A stretch of 64,000 bases of DNA. Source: Cryptomeria japonica (lineage: Eukaryota > Streptophyta > Pinopsida > Cupressales > Cupressaceae). The stretch is taken from positions 575,262,263 through 575,326,262 of the forward strand of contig NC_081410.1 of the NCBI RefSeq assembly GCF_030272615.1, read 5' to 3'. Under the pieces are notes generated by a model. It was not told the DNA's origin. It did not search any database and saw nothing but the letters and a program-made list of their open reading frames with translations. Within the stretch, counting starts at the first letter, position 1; each line of letters opens with the position of its first letter. The position numbers and the translations under genes are program-made. Shown one piece after another: positions 12,061 through 22,259 of this stretch.

Positions 12061-13264
12061 ATGATTTGAAGGCACGTGGTTTCATCTTACCACTTGGTTG
12101 TATTTGTGTGACCTGAATCTATAAAAACAAATGTATATTTAGTGGCCAAAATTGACAAGGTTGTCAATGTATTGAGTCTTCTAAGAAGTGCATATGTAAA
12201 ATATGATGTGAGATATATGGATTAATGCTTAAACACATGGAGGATGCATAGAAAAGGCTTAATTTGAAAAGTTTCATGGAACTTTATAGATGCATTTAAT
12301 GCATGGAACGAATGATTTTTTAAATTAGATTTTTCCCTCTTATTGTGTTATCTTGTGGCTTGTGTATTTGATCTTTGCATTACGATGATTCTATATACTT
12401 ATATACATGCTTTTCGCTCATGGATTTATGCAAATAATGCATTTAGCATTTTAAATATTATGCATTATTTTCTTATCGTTTATGGGATACGACTTCCTCA
12501 AACCAATCCATCGATTAAAAATAAAGAAAGAAAGAAATTAATATTTTAATACCCAATGATATGTCGATCTACAATATTTAACTCCATATCCGAGTCGAAC
12601 AGCAATTCTTCATGACATATAGATCCATATTGTACACTCTAAGTGAGAGGAGCTATACTACTCTCTTCTATAAATATTTCTCCTAACATCAAATGAAGGC
12701 AAACCTTTTAATTCTTATGTTAGAAGCCATCATGCATAACATAAAATTATTATAAAATTGACTTCAAATATATTCAGGTTAAAATCATTAGGATGCCACA
12801 GAAAAGTAAGCATCGTGCATTTAACTAATATGTTAATATTTGTCTCCCATTGCAAGATATATCGTAGGTAGCCAAACGAGCATACCATTCAAGTATCTAC
12901 AGAATTTTTTCTGTGAAATCTCGCATTAAAGTTCATTTTGGCATCCCGCAGGCACTTGGTCTATGGGAAACAAAACGAAAAATTATTTCTGATTGCAATA
13001 AATATATCATATTGTGCTCTAAGATAAGTATTATATAAATCACAAAAAAATGAATTAATAATAATGACTGAATGATATGCAATAGAAACCCTGCAAATGA
13101 AAATAAAGTCATTCTTGTTACAAATCACATGAGCTTCTTGTTACAAATGTTGTATGTTGTGTTGGTAGGAAACCATGTGTTAGATAAGGTCCCCTCAATA
13201 ATATGAAAGTAACAAATTTCTTTACATTTGCCTAAAAGAACAGGGAAATAATTATACCGCAAAG
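12061..13264. other. Non-coding; 3' flank of the SKA3-like gene
   Basis: No repeat or domain recognised. The part nearest 13264 should hold the 3' UTR and polyadenylation site of the minus-strand gene that ends at 13265. I could not fix a poly(A) signal with confidence. Confidence 0.4.
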
Positions 13265-13365
13265 TTATTTCAAGTTGACCCGATATATCGTTGCATCACC
13301 TTGTTGTTCAATAGTCAAACAGTTCATGCGGACAAGCAGAAGCAAAAAAGGTTTTGCCTTTGGAC
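13265..13365 (-). CDS. SKA3: SKA3-like gene, last exon
   Basis: The acceptor TTCATCTTGCAG precedes 13365. The exon enters in phase 1 and reads PKAKPFLLLLVRMNCLTIEQ through IYRVNLK to a TAA at 13267-13265. The leucine-rich strand followed by a basic end matches the usual C-terminus of plant SKA3-like proteins. Length 101 bp agrees exactly with phase 1 in and a terminal stop. Confidence 0.75.
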
Positions 13366-13482
13366 CTGCAAGATGAAAAACTTTGAACTAATATCGATGC
13401 ACCAAAAGAAAAAGTGTCTTCCAAAATCTATATACAATCAATGAGAGCATATCTTCAACAGTTAAATTCATAGATACAATAC

Positions 13483-13597
13483 CAAAGCCAAGAGGTTCCA
13501 AATCATCTTGGTCAAGCCACTCTGCACCATACTGATCGCCTCGCTTGGCTCTACCAGACAACAAATTATTTATTTTACGAATTGCATCATCCAATTC
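13483..13597 (-). CDS. SKA3: SKA3-like gene, penultimate exon
   Basis: The acceptor TTACTTTCAG leads into ELDDAIRKINNLLSGRAK, ending LEPLGF at the donor G/GTATTG (13483). Phase is 0 in and 1 out, with a length of 115 bp. It continues the C-terminal microtubule-binding-like domain begun in the exon at 14304-14186 (GLASWE, then ELDDAI). Reading through the donor would add an unrelated tail and a stop, so splicing to 13365 is the better model. Confidence 0.75.
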
Positions 13598-14185
13598 CTG
13601 AAAGTAAGTATCGCAATGTTGTAAGGAAAAAGAAAAATTCAGGACAGCCAAAGGCTTTTCACAGATAACCTCTGGATTTTGGTGTAATAGGTTACAATTT
13701 TATGATTAACGATCCTCTAGATATATTTATGTTCCTAATATAAACCTACAATTACACACAATTAAAAGGAACAATGGACTTGTATGAATCTTAGAGACTA
13801 AATTTAACATGTGATTATTGAATAATTTAGCCTGATAAATTATTGCAAAACGCAATTGAATATTATAGGATTTTCCCTTAAATTCACTATTTCAAATATA
13901 GGAAGAAGCTTAAAAAAATATAAAAATTTGCATCTTGTTAGTAGAATTGCAGTAATTGTGGAACAAAAATAATTCCTCTAGAAAGGTGTAAGAAAGTATA
14001 TATTAAATGTAAAGGGCAAGTAAGAAAAAACAAATCTCAATAGGAAGCATGTAACATTAAAAAACAAAAGTATTCCTCTAGAAAGTTGAAAGAGAAAATA
14101 AATTAAATGTCAAAAGAGCACGTGAGAACTGTAGAAAAATCTCAAAATTAAATCATAGAATAGAACAAGTCATACACAAAATTAC

Positions 14186-14304
14186 CTCCCATGAAGCCAA
14201 ACCTCTTAACCATGAGGGTGTTTTGTCATACTCTTCTTTGCTGACCTCTAATAAACGATCAGCAACAAATTCCTCTTTAAAGATCTCAGGGTTTCCAATA
14301 TTTT
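14186..14304 (-). CDS. SKA3: SKA3-like gene, exon with EEYDKTPSWLRGLASWE motif
   Basis: The acceptor TTTTGGTAGCAG precedes 14304, and the donor GAG/GTAATT lies at 14186. The 119 bp exon enters in phase 1 and leaves in phase 0. It encodes ENIGNPEIFKEEFVADRLLE followed by VSKEEYDKTPSWLRGLASWE. The pattern EE-x-Y/F-x3-P-x-W/Y-L/M-R/K-G-x-L/A resembles the SKA microtubule-binding domain. Confidence 0.75.
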
Positions 14305-14457
14305 CTGCTACCAAAAGCCATATCACAGTATAAGCTAATTGTCATATCGGATAATGCCTCACAACCTACCCCTCAATAGTTCAAGAAAAGCTAAATATTA
14401 AATTAAAAGCTAGCCTCTGTAAAAAGAGCTATCAAAAGTAGACAAAACTATAATAAC

Positions 14458-14630
14458 CTGTAGTGCTCTGATAGCTCTCAGTTCGATGATGTGCATTCGA
14501 CAAGACATCTTGATCATTCCAGTGATATGTGCTCTGATAGCTATCAATTGGATGATGTGTATTCGACAAGACATCTTGATCATAGCAGTGATATGTAGGT
14601 GTTTCCTTGTCTTGATGTTTGATCTCTTGA
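14458..14630 (-). CDS. SKA3: SKA3-like gene, linker exon with internal duplication
   Basis: The acceptor is ATGCATATAG and the donor ACTACAG/GTTATT. The 173 bp exon has phase 2 in and 1 out, which agrees with both neighbours. It encodes a hydrophilic linker made largely of two copies of a 22-residue unit containing DQDVLSN and ESYQST / DSYQST. The duplication keeps the frame. No fold is recognised. Confidence 0.7.
14465..14596 (-). repeat. 66 bp tandem duplication inside the exon
   Basis: 14465-14530 and 14531-14596 are two 66 bp copies differing at a handful of sites. Because 66 is a multiple of three, the reading frame is preserved and the protein gains 22 residues. Confidence 0.9.
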
Positions 14631-14826
14631 CTATATGCATAAAAAAGGATAATCAATACTCTATAGCATTCATTTTTTAATTTCAAAAAATAAAAAATAA
14701 AGAAAAGAAGAACATTTTATAGCATTTCATTTTTTTAATTTCAAAAAAAATAAAAAGTAAAGTGTCTGCACAACCTTCCCAGAATTTGGACTTGAGCATC
14801 ATATTCAAGGTATACCTTGCACCTAC

Positions 14827-14875
14827 CCTTGTTGTATTGGGAGATCACACACTGGACTACAATTTCCTGTATTGG
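14827..14875 (-). CDS. SKA3: SKA3-like gene, small linker exon
   Basis: The acceptor GCATTCCTCAG precedes 14875, and the donor CAAGG/GTAGGT ends the exon at 14827. Phase is 1 in and 2 out, with 49 bp encoding NTGNCSPVCDLPIQQ plus split codons. The borders are convincing only together with the phase match to both flanking exons. Confidence 0.65.
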
Positions 14876-14978
14876 CTGAGGAATGCATATCAACAAATAA
14901 GGTTAGCACTCGAGCATTTAATAAGTCAGAAGCTGAACAGTAAACAAAAAGGTGGGGATAGCAAAACCAGTCACAAAC

Positions 14979-15077
14979 CTTCACGTGCTAAAGTAGCAAG
15001 GCATGCATCTGAAAGACCAAGGTCCTGCAAACTTATGGAATCCTCAAACCTTGGTTTGTCAAGAAAAACATGGATGT
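14979..15077 (-). CDS. SKA3: SKA3-like gene, exon with DSISLQDLGLSDACLATLA block
   Basis: The acceptor TTTAACAATGCTAG precedes 15077, and the donor GTGAAG/GTTTGT is at 14979. The 99 bp exon enters in phase 1 and leaves in phase 1. The encoded IHVFLDKPRFEDSISLQDLG followed by LSDACLATLA is, as I recall, a conserved signature of plant SKA3-like proteins. It is the strongest family evidence in the 3' cluster. Confidence 0.75.
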
Positions 15078-15167
15078 CTAGCATTGTTAAAGAAAATTTT
15101 ACACCCTATTGTCACATACTGTGCTATAAATTAATTTTTAGAATCTTCAACTGACAAAATCATTCAT

Positions 15168-15229
15168 CTGTCTATATGCTGCTTCTGGATTTGATTGTGT
15201 AAACAAATCCAGAAGCAGCATATAGACAG
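15168..15229. repeat. Perfect inverted repeat, 26 bp arms, 10 bp loop
   Basis: 15168-15193 (CTGTCTATATGCTGCTTCTG...) is the exact reverse complement of 15204-15229, around the loop ATTGTGTAAA. It lies in an intron of the SKA3-like gene, 90 bp before (transcript sense) the exon at 15077. Part of one arm (CCAGAAGCAGC) and the following ATGGATTGTGGAAAT recur at 60508-60549, so it is built from a dispersed sequence. Confidence 0.9.
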
Positions 15230-15640
15230 TCAAATGGATTGTGGAAATCTACTGACAAAAATCATTCTTTTTAAAAAACACATTGTTTTAGATCTTAAAT
15301 GAGTAGAGGAAAACAGAACCCATTCATAGTTTACTAAAACTTGCAAAACAATTTAGTGCTCCACTAACATGTATAGATTAAAACATAAAGAACATAAAAA
15401 ACTGTCTATTGAACAAGGAGCACATCATAAAGATGACATACATGAAGCCCTATCATTAAAAACAATAGAAGAATCACGGATCAGCTATGCTCTTAAGAAG
15501 GGATATTTGGGCATATTGTGGGTGTTCAATTGAAATGTAATTCGTCAAAAGAAACACAATATTCGATAAGATTTAGTTCAACAGCTTGGTAAATTATCTT
15601 CCTCTGTCTTCGAAGAGATCTTTGCTTCTGGATATTGCAC

Positions 15641-15689
15641 CCGTTAAAATACATTTGTGTGAACCCCACAAACTGAGGAAACGCCCTGC
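15641..15689 (-). CDS. SKA3: Candidate small exon of the SKA3-like gene
   Basis: A phase break exists between exon 3 (phase 0 out) and the exon at 15077 (phase 1 in). This 49 bp segment has the acceptor ATTATGTAG and the donor AACGG/GTGCAA, is open in phase 0, and leaves in phase 1, so it would repair the model. It encodes AGRFLSLWGSHKCILT. There is no homology support; an alternative donor in exon 3 could equally solve the phase. Confidence 0.3.
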
Positions 15690-15866
15690 CTACATAATTA
15701 ATTCATCTTGAAGTTACTTGACAGAACCCAAGAGTCCAAATATAATACAATTCTTAACCAAATAGGAATTCATTTGCTTTCTTATCACTAACAGATTCTA
15801 TGTTGCCGATAATAATGGAAAACTTACTAGCAAGCTCTTAGAAAAATATTTTAAAAGCTCATTGAC

Positions 15867-16123
15867 CTTTGTATTGTGAATCCAGACCCAACAAAAAGGA
15901 TACAGAGGATCATCTTCAAGAACATTGTTGCTACAGCCCCTTGCAGATGCTGCTGTAAAGGATAAGTAAGATGCAGCTGACATGCTTGTCTTGTAATCGG
16001 TTGTCTGTGTAAGGGTTTGACTTGCAAGAATATGATTAGAAGGGATTTCCAACTCTGCAACCTTATCTTCTCTCGGACTACTTACCTCAAAAGGAAATCG
16101 TTCTTCACTCTTATCAATATGTG
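15867..16123 (-). CDS. SKA3: SKA3-like gene, exon 3 (Ser/Thr-rich middle), 3' end uncertain
   Basis: The acceptor GTGTTTTACAG precedes 16123. Only phase 1 is open after it, which is exactly the phase left by exon 2 at 54394. The frame reads HIDKSEERFPFE, then a hydrophilic stretch ASQTLTQTTDYKTSMSAASY, to a possible donor ACAAAG/GTCAAT at 15867. A stronger donor, GAG/GTAAGT, occurs already at 16086 and would give a 38 bp exon. Both leave in phase 0. RNA evidence is needed to choose. Confidence 0.5.
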
Positions 16124-16199
16124 CTGTAAAACACACCAGATACAATAAATCCATTACACAGTTGCAAAAGAACAAATTAAAATCAACCGATTACAGAAA

Positions 16200-17971
16200 T
16201 CTTTGCAAATCTCTAAATATCCTACAATTTGTAGAAACTTAAAACCTAAAAATATGAAATACAAACTTTTATTTTCTATAATCCAACTAAAAGTGGACTT
16301 TTTTTACTTTTTAGCTATATCTCTAAATGCCCTATAATTTGATGTTTGATTAAAAAAATTTACATGCATTTATGAGTGCTCTTACTTGGAGATGCATGAT
16401 CATTCTAAAATTCACATTTGGAGGTAAAAATAAATGGTGAAATACCAAGTTATTTCGTGTTTTATTTTGTGCCTATTTAAGGGAGTCTCTTAATACATTC
16501 ACATATCTACAAATAGCATAATTCATGAAAGTCAACTCCCTTACCCAATGCCACCCACTTCTCTCTTGTATGGATTCCTACACACACTTAACCCATCCAT
16601 ATCCTCACACATCCCGTTACATTCACCCCATCCATAGATTCACACACACATTTCCATGTGTACCCATCATCTACTTTGATTTGGCCCATGGTTGTAAGGT
16701 CCATTGAAGCAAAAAACAGCAAAACTGCAATTGATTGCAAGTAGTTGTGAATTGCGAAGTTTAGTGCTTTTTTCCGAAAATTGCAAGTTTCTAAAAAGTC
16801 GTCTACAACAATTATTTCATTTTTTTCTGAATAATCACGAAAACATGTTGCAATTTAACTCGTTCAAATCATATGTGATCACATGTATTGCCAGTTTCTC
16901 ACCATTCAAGGACGAGTTTGACTACAGCAAGCAATTTTTGGTCAGAAAAACATACAAAAGTGTTCTGTTGAAATCAAGTGTAGAAAAATGTGCAAATTAT
17001 GAATGTAAACAACTAATTGCAAAAGGTTTAGTTTTCATTTTACAATCCATTTTAATTTTTCATATATTTGCTCTTTAATCTTTTTACTTGGATTTTTAAC
17101 TTTATTCATATTGTTGTAAGTTTTAGCTTTTAAGTTTTAAAACTTTAGACTTTAAAATTTTTATTTCTTTTAAATAATAAAAATTTAATTAAATATAACA
17201 TTAGTTATTTAATATTTACAATTTTAATATTAATTATTATTATTTTTGGGTTGGTGAATTGTGGCCAAGGGGACCACACCTTTAAGTAAATAATAATAAA
17301 AAATTGTGTATCAACCATAAATAGGGATGTTTAAGAGTAACAATAAAACTCAACCCACGCAATGAGAGAACTTACATCCCTAACCATCATACACAATTTT
17401 AACTAAACAGTAATTTAGGAGTGATTTAAGAATGACGATAAAAGTCAACCCACACAATAGGGATATAACAACGGCCCCCTTAGGTTGCTACTAAGTTTTT
17501 TTATTATTTATTTATTTAATTCTCAACAAGTGCCAACTTAACCAACCAAGCATCTTTATTCTAGCTAACAAATGTCGACTTTGTAATTTCTTCAATCACA
17601 GTGGTGGCAACAACTCTACACCACCACTTATGCTTACACGAGAATGTGCTAAGCTCTCAATGTCAAGGTCACTCCTAGACCTAGACCTAAGCCTCACGGG
17701 TTCATTCTTGATGACCTTGCCTACGTATACCCTCATTAGAAATCAAAAGGTTTGCAGTTCACACTACAATGTTGGAGGAAGTTCATTCACTCCTCGGGTA
17801 TGGGATCTCTACTCACTTAAAATCCTAACTTTTAATTAAGTGTAATCTAGTAACTTGTTCAATTATAATATAACACATATCATATAACTTTTAATCCGAG
17901 TAAATTGTACATTAGTAACTTGTCATATCATTCCATGATCCTCCAATTCTATAGAGAGTGATCCAAGTGTA
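16200..17971. other. Intronic, nothing recognised
   Basis: AT-rich sequence with a C/A-rich patch at 16540-16670. A pair of similar blocks reads AATAAAACTCAACCCACGCA (about 17340-17362) and GATAAAAGTCAACCCACACA (about 17435-17457). No domain, LTR or RNA gene seen. Confidence 0.4.
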
Positions 17972-18222
17972 CATCACACATACACAAGGTGACTAGCTCA
18001 TACAAATCACACATACACAATGACTAGCTCTAGCATATATCATAAATACACAATGACTAGCTCCAACATACTTCACATATACACAATGACTAGCTTCAGC
18101 ATATGTCACATATACACACACGGTGACTAGCTTCAACATACATCATAAATACACAATGACTAGCTCCAACATATGCCACATATGCATAGAGACTAGCTCC
18201 AACATATGTCACATATACTAAA
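17972..18222 (+). repeat. Minisatellite, about 33 bp unit, roughly eight copies
   Basis: Units of the form CACATATACACAATGACTAG + CTCCAACATATGT repeat head to tail with scattered substitutions. The GACTAGCT core is nearly invariant. Confidence 0.85.
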
Positions 18223-18232
18223 GAAAACACAC

Positions 18233-18400
18233 ACATGTACTAAGAAGGGGGCTGAATTAGTACACAAAAAATTTCACTTATTTAAACTTTAGCAATCAAA
18301 AAGCAATAATCACAAGTAAGATCTAGCAATGAAGAATACAAGATGCACACATGATTTTACAAGGAAACCCTTGCAAGAGAAAAACACAGCAAAATATTGC
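18233..18400 (+). other. Transposon-end-like motif: palindromic G5 box and GTGGAAACCC-like block
   Basis: GTACTAA and TTAGTAC flank a GAAGGGGGCTGAA core at about 18236-18262. About 100 bp further lies TTTTACAAGGAAACCCTTGC followed by AGAGAAAAACAC. The same order occurs on the minus strand from about 21855 (GATGGGGGGTGAATTAATCC, then GGTGGAAAACCC and GGAAAAACCACGG). The pair looks like ends of related elements in opposite orientation. The family is not identified. Confidence 0.4.
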
Positions 18401-19619
18401 TTTATATATGAATCTTCTTACAAGCTTTGAGGCTCCTACATGCAGAAGACACCAATCCCCTCCACTGAGCACCAACTCAGCAAGAGACACCAATCTCTTC
18501 GAGTGAGAGGCACCAACCTCCCTATCTCACAAAATAGAATACACCAACCTTCAGAATGCAATATAATGTCTTCCTTAAAAACTGAAACATATCTCACAAA
18601 ATAGAAGACACAACATCAACAAAAGTCTGCCTTAAAAATTTGTTCTCAAATCTGCAAAATGTCCTTAATCAGATATGCAATAAAATCTTCAATGAGTGCT
18701 CTCAAATCTGAAACATATATTCGCAAAAATTCTGCACTATCTCTGCTCCAAAATGCCTGATTTTATTTCATAAATCTGCTCTTCATCTGCTGTAGGTCTG
18801 CTCTTAAAGCAGGAAGGATATTCAATAAATTGATGTGGAAATGAACCTCAACAAACTTCTATATATACCCCTCAAACATGCCTCTTTATCCAATTGTCAC
18901 CTCCATTTGATTAGGTCAGCCGGCATTAATATTTGTTCTCCTTAACAAGGTCAGCCAGGCGTTTTATATATTTTTATTAATAAAATCTCTTTGCCCAAAT
19001 TTTGGTGCTTCACAGTAGAGGAGTCCGCCCAGCCCAAAACACATTTAATTTATTATCTTCCGAGGAATTGTGATGGTTAATGGCCAACTTACTACATCAC
19101 CTTGTTAAGAGGCCAACTGGGTGCTCATGTTTCAAATTTGGGGAAAATCAAAGTTCACTTGGGCAAGTTATGCAATTACGGAGTTTTCACACCTATCTGG
19201 ATAATTCAGATTCCCACAATTCCACTTTAATCCCATTTCCCTTGGATACTTTACTCATCTCCAATTGTGAAACTTTCTTGTATATCCAGATCTTATCCAA
19301 TTGGACCCCAATCCCCCGAAGCATCCTTGAATCCTAAGGGCAAATAAGGACTTGCCATATGTTCCATCATGCTTGTACCTGGGATAACTGCCTTTACACC
19401 ATTTGCTTGCTTGGTAGTAGTAGGTGAAATTGTAAGACTTGAGAGCCAAGGCCATTGAAGGTCTATAATAAAATTGTAAAAGTCTATGCCCTTCTATAAT
19501 GATTTTATTCCTATTTAGTATAGAAAATTTTCAGTATTGTGTTTGAAAATGTGAGTTGTGTGTTTTTGGCTACATGACTGGGCGATCTCATAATACCCAC
19601 AAGACTTAATTGCACCAAG

Positions 19620-19631
19620 TGGTATCAAAGC
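19620..19631 (+). other. Isolated primer-binding-site-like sequence
   Basis: TGGTATCAAAGC matches the copia/TRIM primer-binding sites elsewhere in this window. The sequence before it (GCACCAAG) does not end in CA, and I found no partner LTR or coding region, so it may be a stray remnant. Confidence 0.3.
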
Positions 19632-20519
19632 TGCAGTTTGCTTGCTGGTAGGTGCTAAGGTTGAACTAATGATCCATCTTCTTCCTTTTCCCGTAGTAAA
19701 GATTTGTATTCATATATTGCAGAGGGTGGTGTAGATGAAAAGAGAGAGGACAAGATTTTTGGTGGAGTGGACTAGAGCATAGTGAGTTGAATCCCACAAA
19801 AAGAAGAAGAGTTAAGAAAGGTGAGGACGTGAAGAGTATTGAATGGAGAAGCATTTGGTGGAGGTTGTTGGCCTAAGGTAGGTTCAATCCCACGAGAGAA
19901 GAGAGGAGAGCGGAGTACAATTAAAGGTGGTTGAACAATGGTGGACAAAAGTACACAAGAGAAAGGAGTGAGGAGAAAATTTTGCAAGGAAGGAGGTCTC
20001 TCAATCTAACCAAATGTTGGAAGAGGAAACGGAAGGGAGCTTTTGATGATCCTTTAGCAGCAATGGAATTCACTGCAAGTTGTTTGCAACTTTGAAAGGT
20101 GGTTTCACCATCCAACTTCGTTTTTTGAGCCTATTCTTACCCTTAGCGTCTAATGCAAGAGCATCCAAGGTGTGTTGGTTTAAAATTTTGTACACCTGGG
20201 AAGATGTCCAAATTGTGGTTTCAACCACAACGTGTGAATTAAAAACTCTCCTAATTTAAGGGAAGGCTCCCCCTTTTCTACTATCACTAACTAAACACTA
20301 ATCTAACTTGGGTGGGACAACATCCTTTTCTCTTTTTTCAGAAAAGATGATAATTTTTTCTCTTCCTAGAAAAAAAATAGTAGTTAACAAAATAAATAGA
20401 GCAACTTAAGGAACTTTAACAATAACAAGAATGCTTATACAAAAAGAAAGTGAAGTTTCCATGAAAGCTCAAAGTCTTTACTTTCCACCAATGAAACCAA
20501 TGCGACCAAAAAGCAAAGG

Positions 20520-20562
20520 AGCGGGTCCCTGTTTATAATGGGGTGATGTGTGAAAAGGTCAC
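20520..20562 (-). other. Remnant matching the start of the 27730-31597 element
   Basis: Read on the minus strand from 20562: GTGACCTTTTCACACATCAC then CCCATT and GGGACCCGC. This agrees closely with the minus-strand start at 31597 (GTGACGTTTTCACACATCGC, CCCATT, GGGGACCCC). It is therefore a second, partial copy of the same LTR-like end; its other border was not found. Confidence 0.5.
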
Positions 20563-20737
20563 ATGTTGTACTATCAAGTTTACATGTCCTCTATCGCTCA
20601 GATAGTGGAGTTAGTTGTTGTTGTTTCTGACAGTGGCGATCTATTGAAACTGGTCCAAAGAATGCTTGGCAGTTCTTTGATTTGTGGATTCAAGTGTTGC
20701 TGATTGGAGAACATGTTTATTCGGTTTGTGCAATGTT

Positions 20738-20881
20738 TCAATTCAGTTTTCTAGCGATGGTTTAATTGGCAAGTGATGTTATGATGTCCTGAGTTCAATG
20801 TTGTCAGTTGCGTTCAAGTTTCTAGTGATGGTTTGATTGGTAAGTGAAGTTACGATGTTTTGAGTTTAGTGCTATCAGTTG
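20738..20881 (+). repeat. Direct duplication of about 72 bp
   Basis: Two adjacent copies share TTTCTAGTGATGGTTTGATT, GGTAAGTGA.GTTA and GTCAGTTG. Divergence is about one base in seven. Confidence 0.6.
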
Positions 20882-21867
20882 GGTTGGTTTTTGGTTGACT
20901 TAGGTGGTGTATCCTATCTGGATCATGTCTTTTTGGCTGGGATATACTTTGGTGGTTGAGTTTTGATGTTGATATAGGTCTCACCATGGCAAGTGTAGGT
21001 CTGCATTAAGTTTTGTGCATGGGAGAATGATTTTGGACCAATTGGTTGGTGTATTACATTGTCTATCTACATGTTTCATTTGTTGCCGACCTTGGACAAT
21101 GTGTTTGAGTTTGTGGTTAGTTGGAACCATTTGGAAAGGATGTGTTATGATGCATTTGTGTCCTCTATATCTCTTGGAGTGGACCGCATTTGATTTTATT
21201 GGTCCGAGTGCCCTAGTTTATATAATTTTGTATATTTTGTTTGTGGTTGGCCTAGCTAAGGGTTTCAATGAGTTATCTTGTATATATAGTACTGCAGATG
21301 TAAGAGTTGAGTATGGGATATATGTGAATTGATGTGAAGTGGATTGGAATGATGCACAAGCAAATTTGGAAAGGCAAAAGTGTGAAAGGCAACTATGAAG
21401 AGCATTGAGACAAAGTTGGAAGTTAGGCATGTTTGTCATGACATTGGTCGCTTGACACAGTGGTTCAAGGACAATTTCATGATCAAGAGATCTTATTCAT
21501 TTCAATTCATTTGATCCTCTGCACCTATCGAAAGAAGGTGTGTTCCTTTTGGCAGTTTGTGCATATTTGTATCTTGCCCTAATGTTGTGCGCCTTAGTCT
21601 TGCAAGTCCTCTCAAGTGCAGTGAGCTCCTTGGACTTGAGCCTAAACTTTGTAATCAGTTATTCATATTGTGATTGTGATTCTCACCGTGGTTTTTCCTT
21701 GTTTAGGGTTTTCCACCTAAATCTGGTGTTCATGTGTGTGTTGTGCTTTGTGCTTTCATGTTTCATAATTACAATAATTAGTTAACTATGGTTTGAAGTT
21801 TAATCAATTAGAAGTAAAGTCTTTTGTGGTCCGGATTAATTCACCCCCCATCTCAATCTTGTGATAT
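20882..21867. other. Intronic, nothing clearly coding
   Basis: Open frames of 70-105 codons occur but show no domain. The right part holds the minus-strand G6 box element end noted under 18233-18400. Confidence 0.4.
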
Positions 21868-22231
21868 GTTCAACAGAACATACCACAACACATCATATAT
21901 GGAACTCGAACGCATTTATATTATTTATATTAATTTAGTACATCATATACACCCTTATATCTCCTTTGTATCCTTATATACATTCATATTATATCTATTC
22001 ATAAACATCCACCCTTGTCTTCTATTACATTCTTATGCCATATTCTATCTCTCTCTCTTTGAGAATTACATCTTGGGATATACTTATATCAAAGGGATGG
22101 ACGTGATCAATACATAGCATCCTTAATCTAGATGCTATCTTCCTAATCTTATGTTCTACGAGCTTGATGCGGCAAGATGCAGTATGTTCTCCCAGATTGT
22201 GTCTAGCTACTTATCTTCCCTATCAACATCA
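21868..22231 (-). repeat. 3' LTR of gypsy 1
   Basis: On the minus strand it starts TGATGTTGATAGGG right after the polypurine tract and ends near GTTGAACA at 21868. A block of about 55 bp (AATTAATATAAATGC, TTCCATATATGATGT) recurs at 38690-38760, where the 5' LTR should end. No intact second LTR is available for dating. Confidence 0.6.
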
Positions 22232-22241
22232 TCCCCCCTTT
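22232..22241 (-). other. Polypurine tract of gypsy 1
   Basis: AAAGGGGGGA on the minus strand, directly before the LTR start TGATGTTG and just after the integrase tail. This is the position expected for plus-strand priming. Confidence 0.65.
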
Positions 22242-22259
22242 CAAAACATTGACTTATCC

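Noticed and set aside
17972-18222. CRISPR-like array
   Set aside because: Units are contiguous with no unique spacers, and the context is a plant intron; it is a minisatellite.
19620-19631. Complete plus-strand LTR element starting near 19.6 kb
   Set aside because: The primer-binding-site-like sequence is not preceded by CA, and neither a second LTR nor gag/pol follows.
21015-21332. 105-codon plus-strand frame as a membrane protein
   Set aside because: Cys/Leu/Trp-rich composition is what T/G-rich non-coding sequence gives; no conserved pattern or start context.
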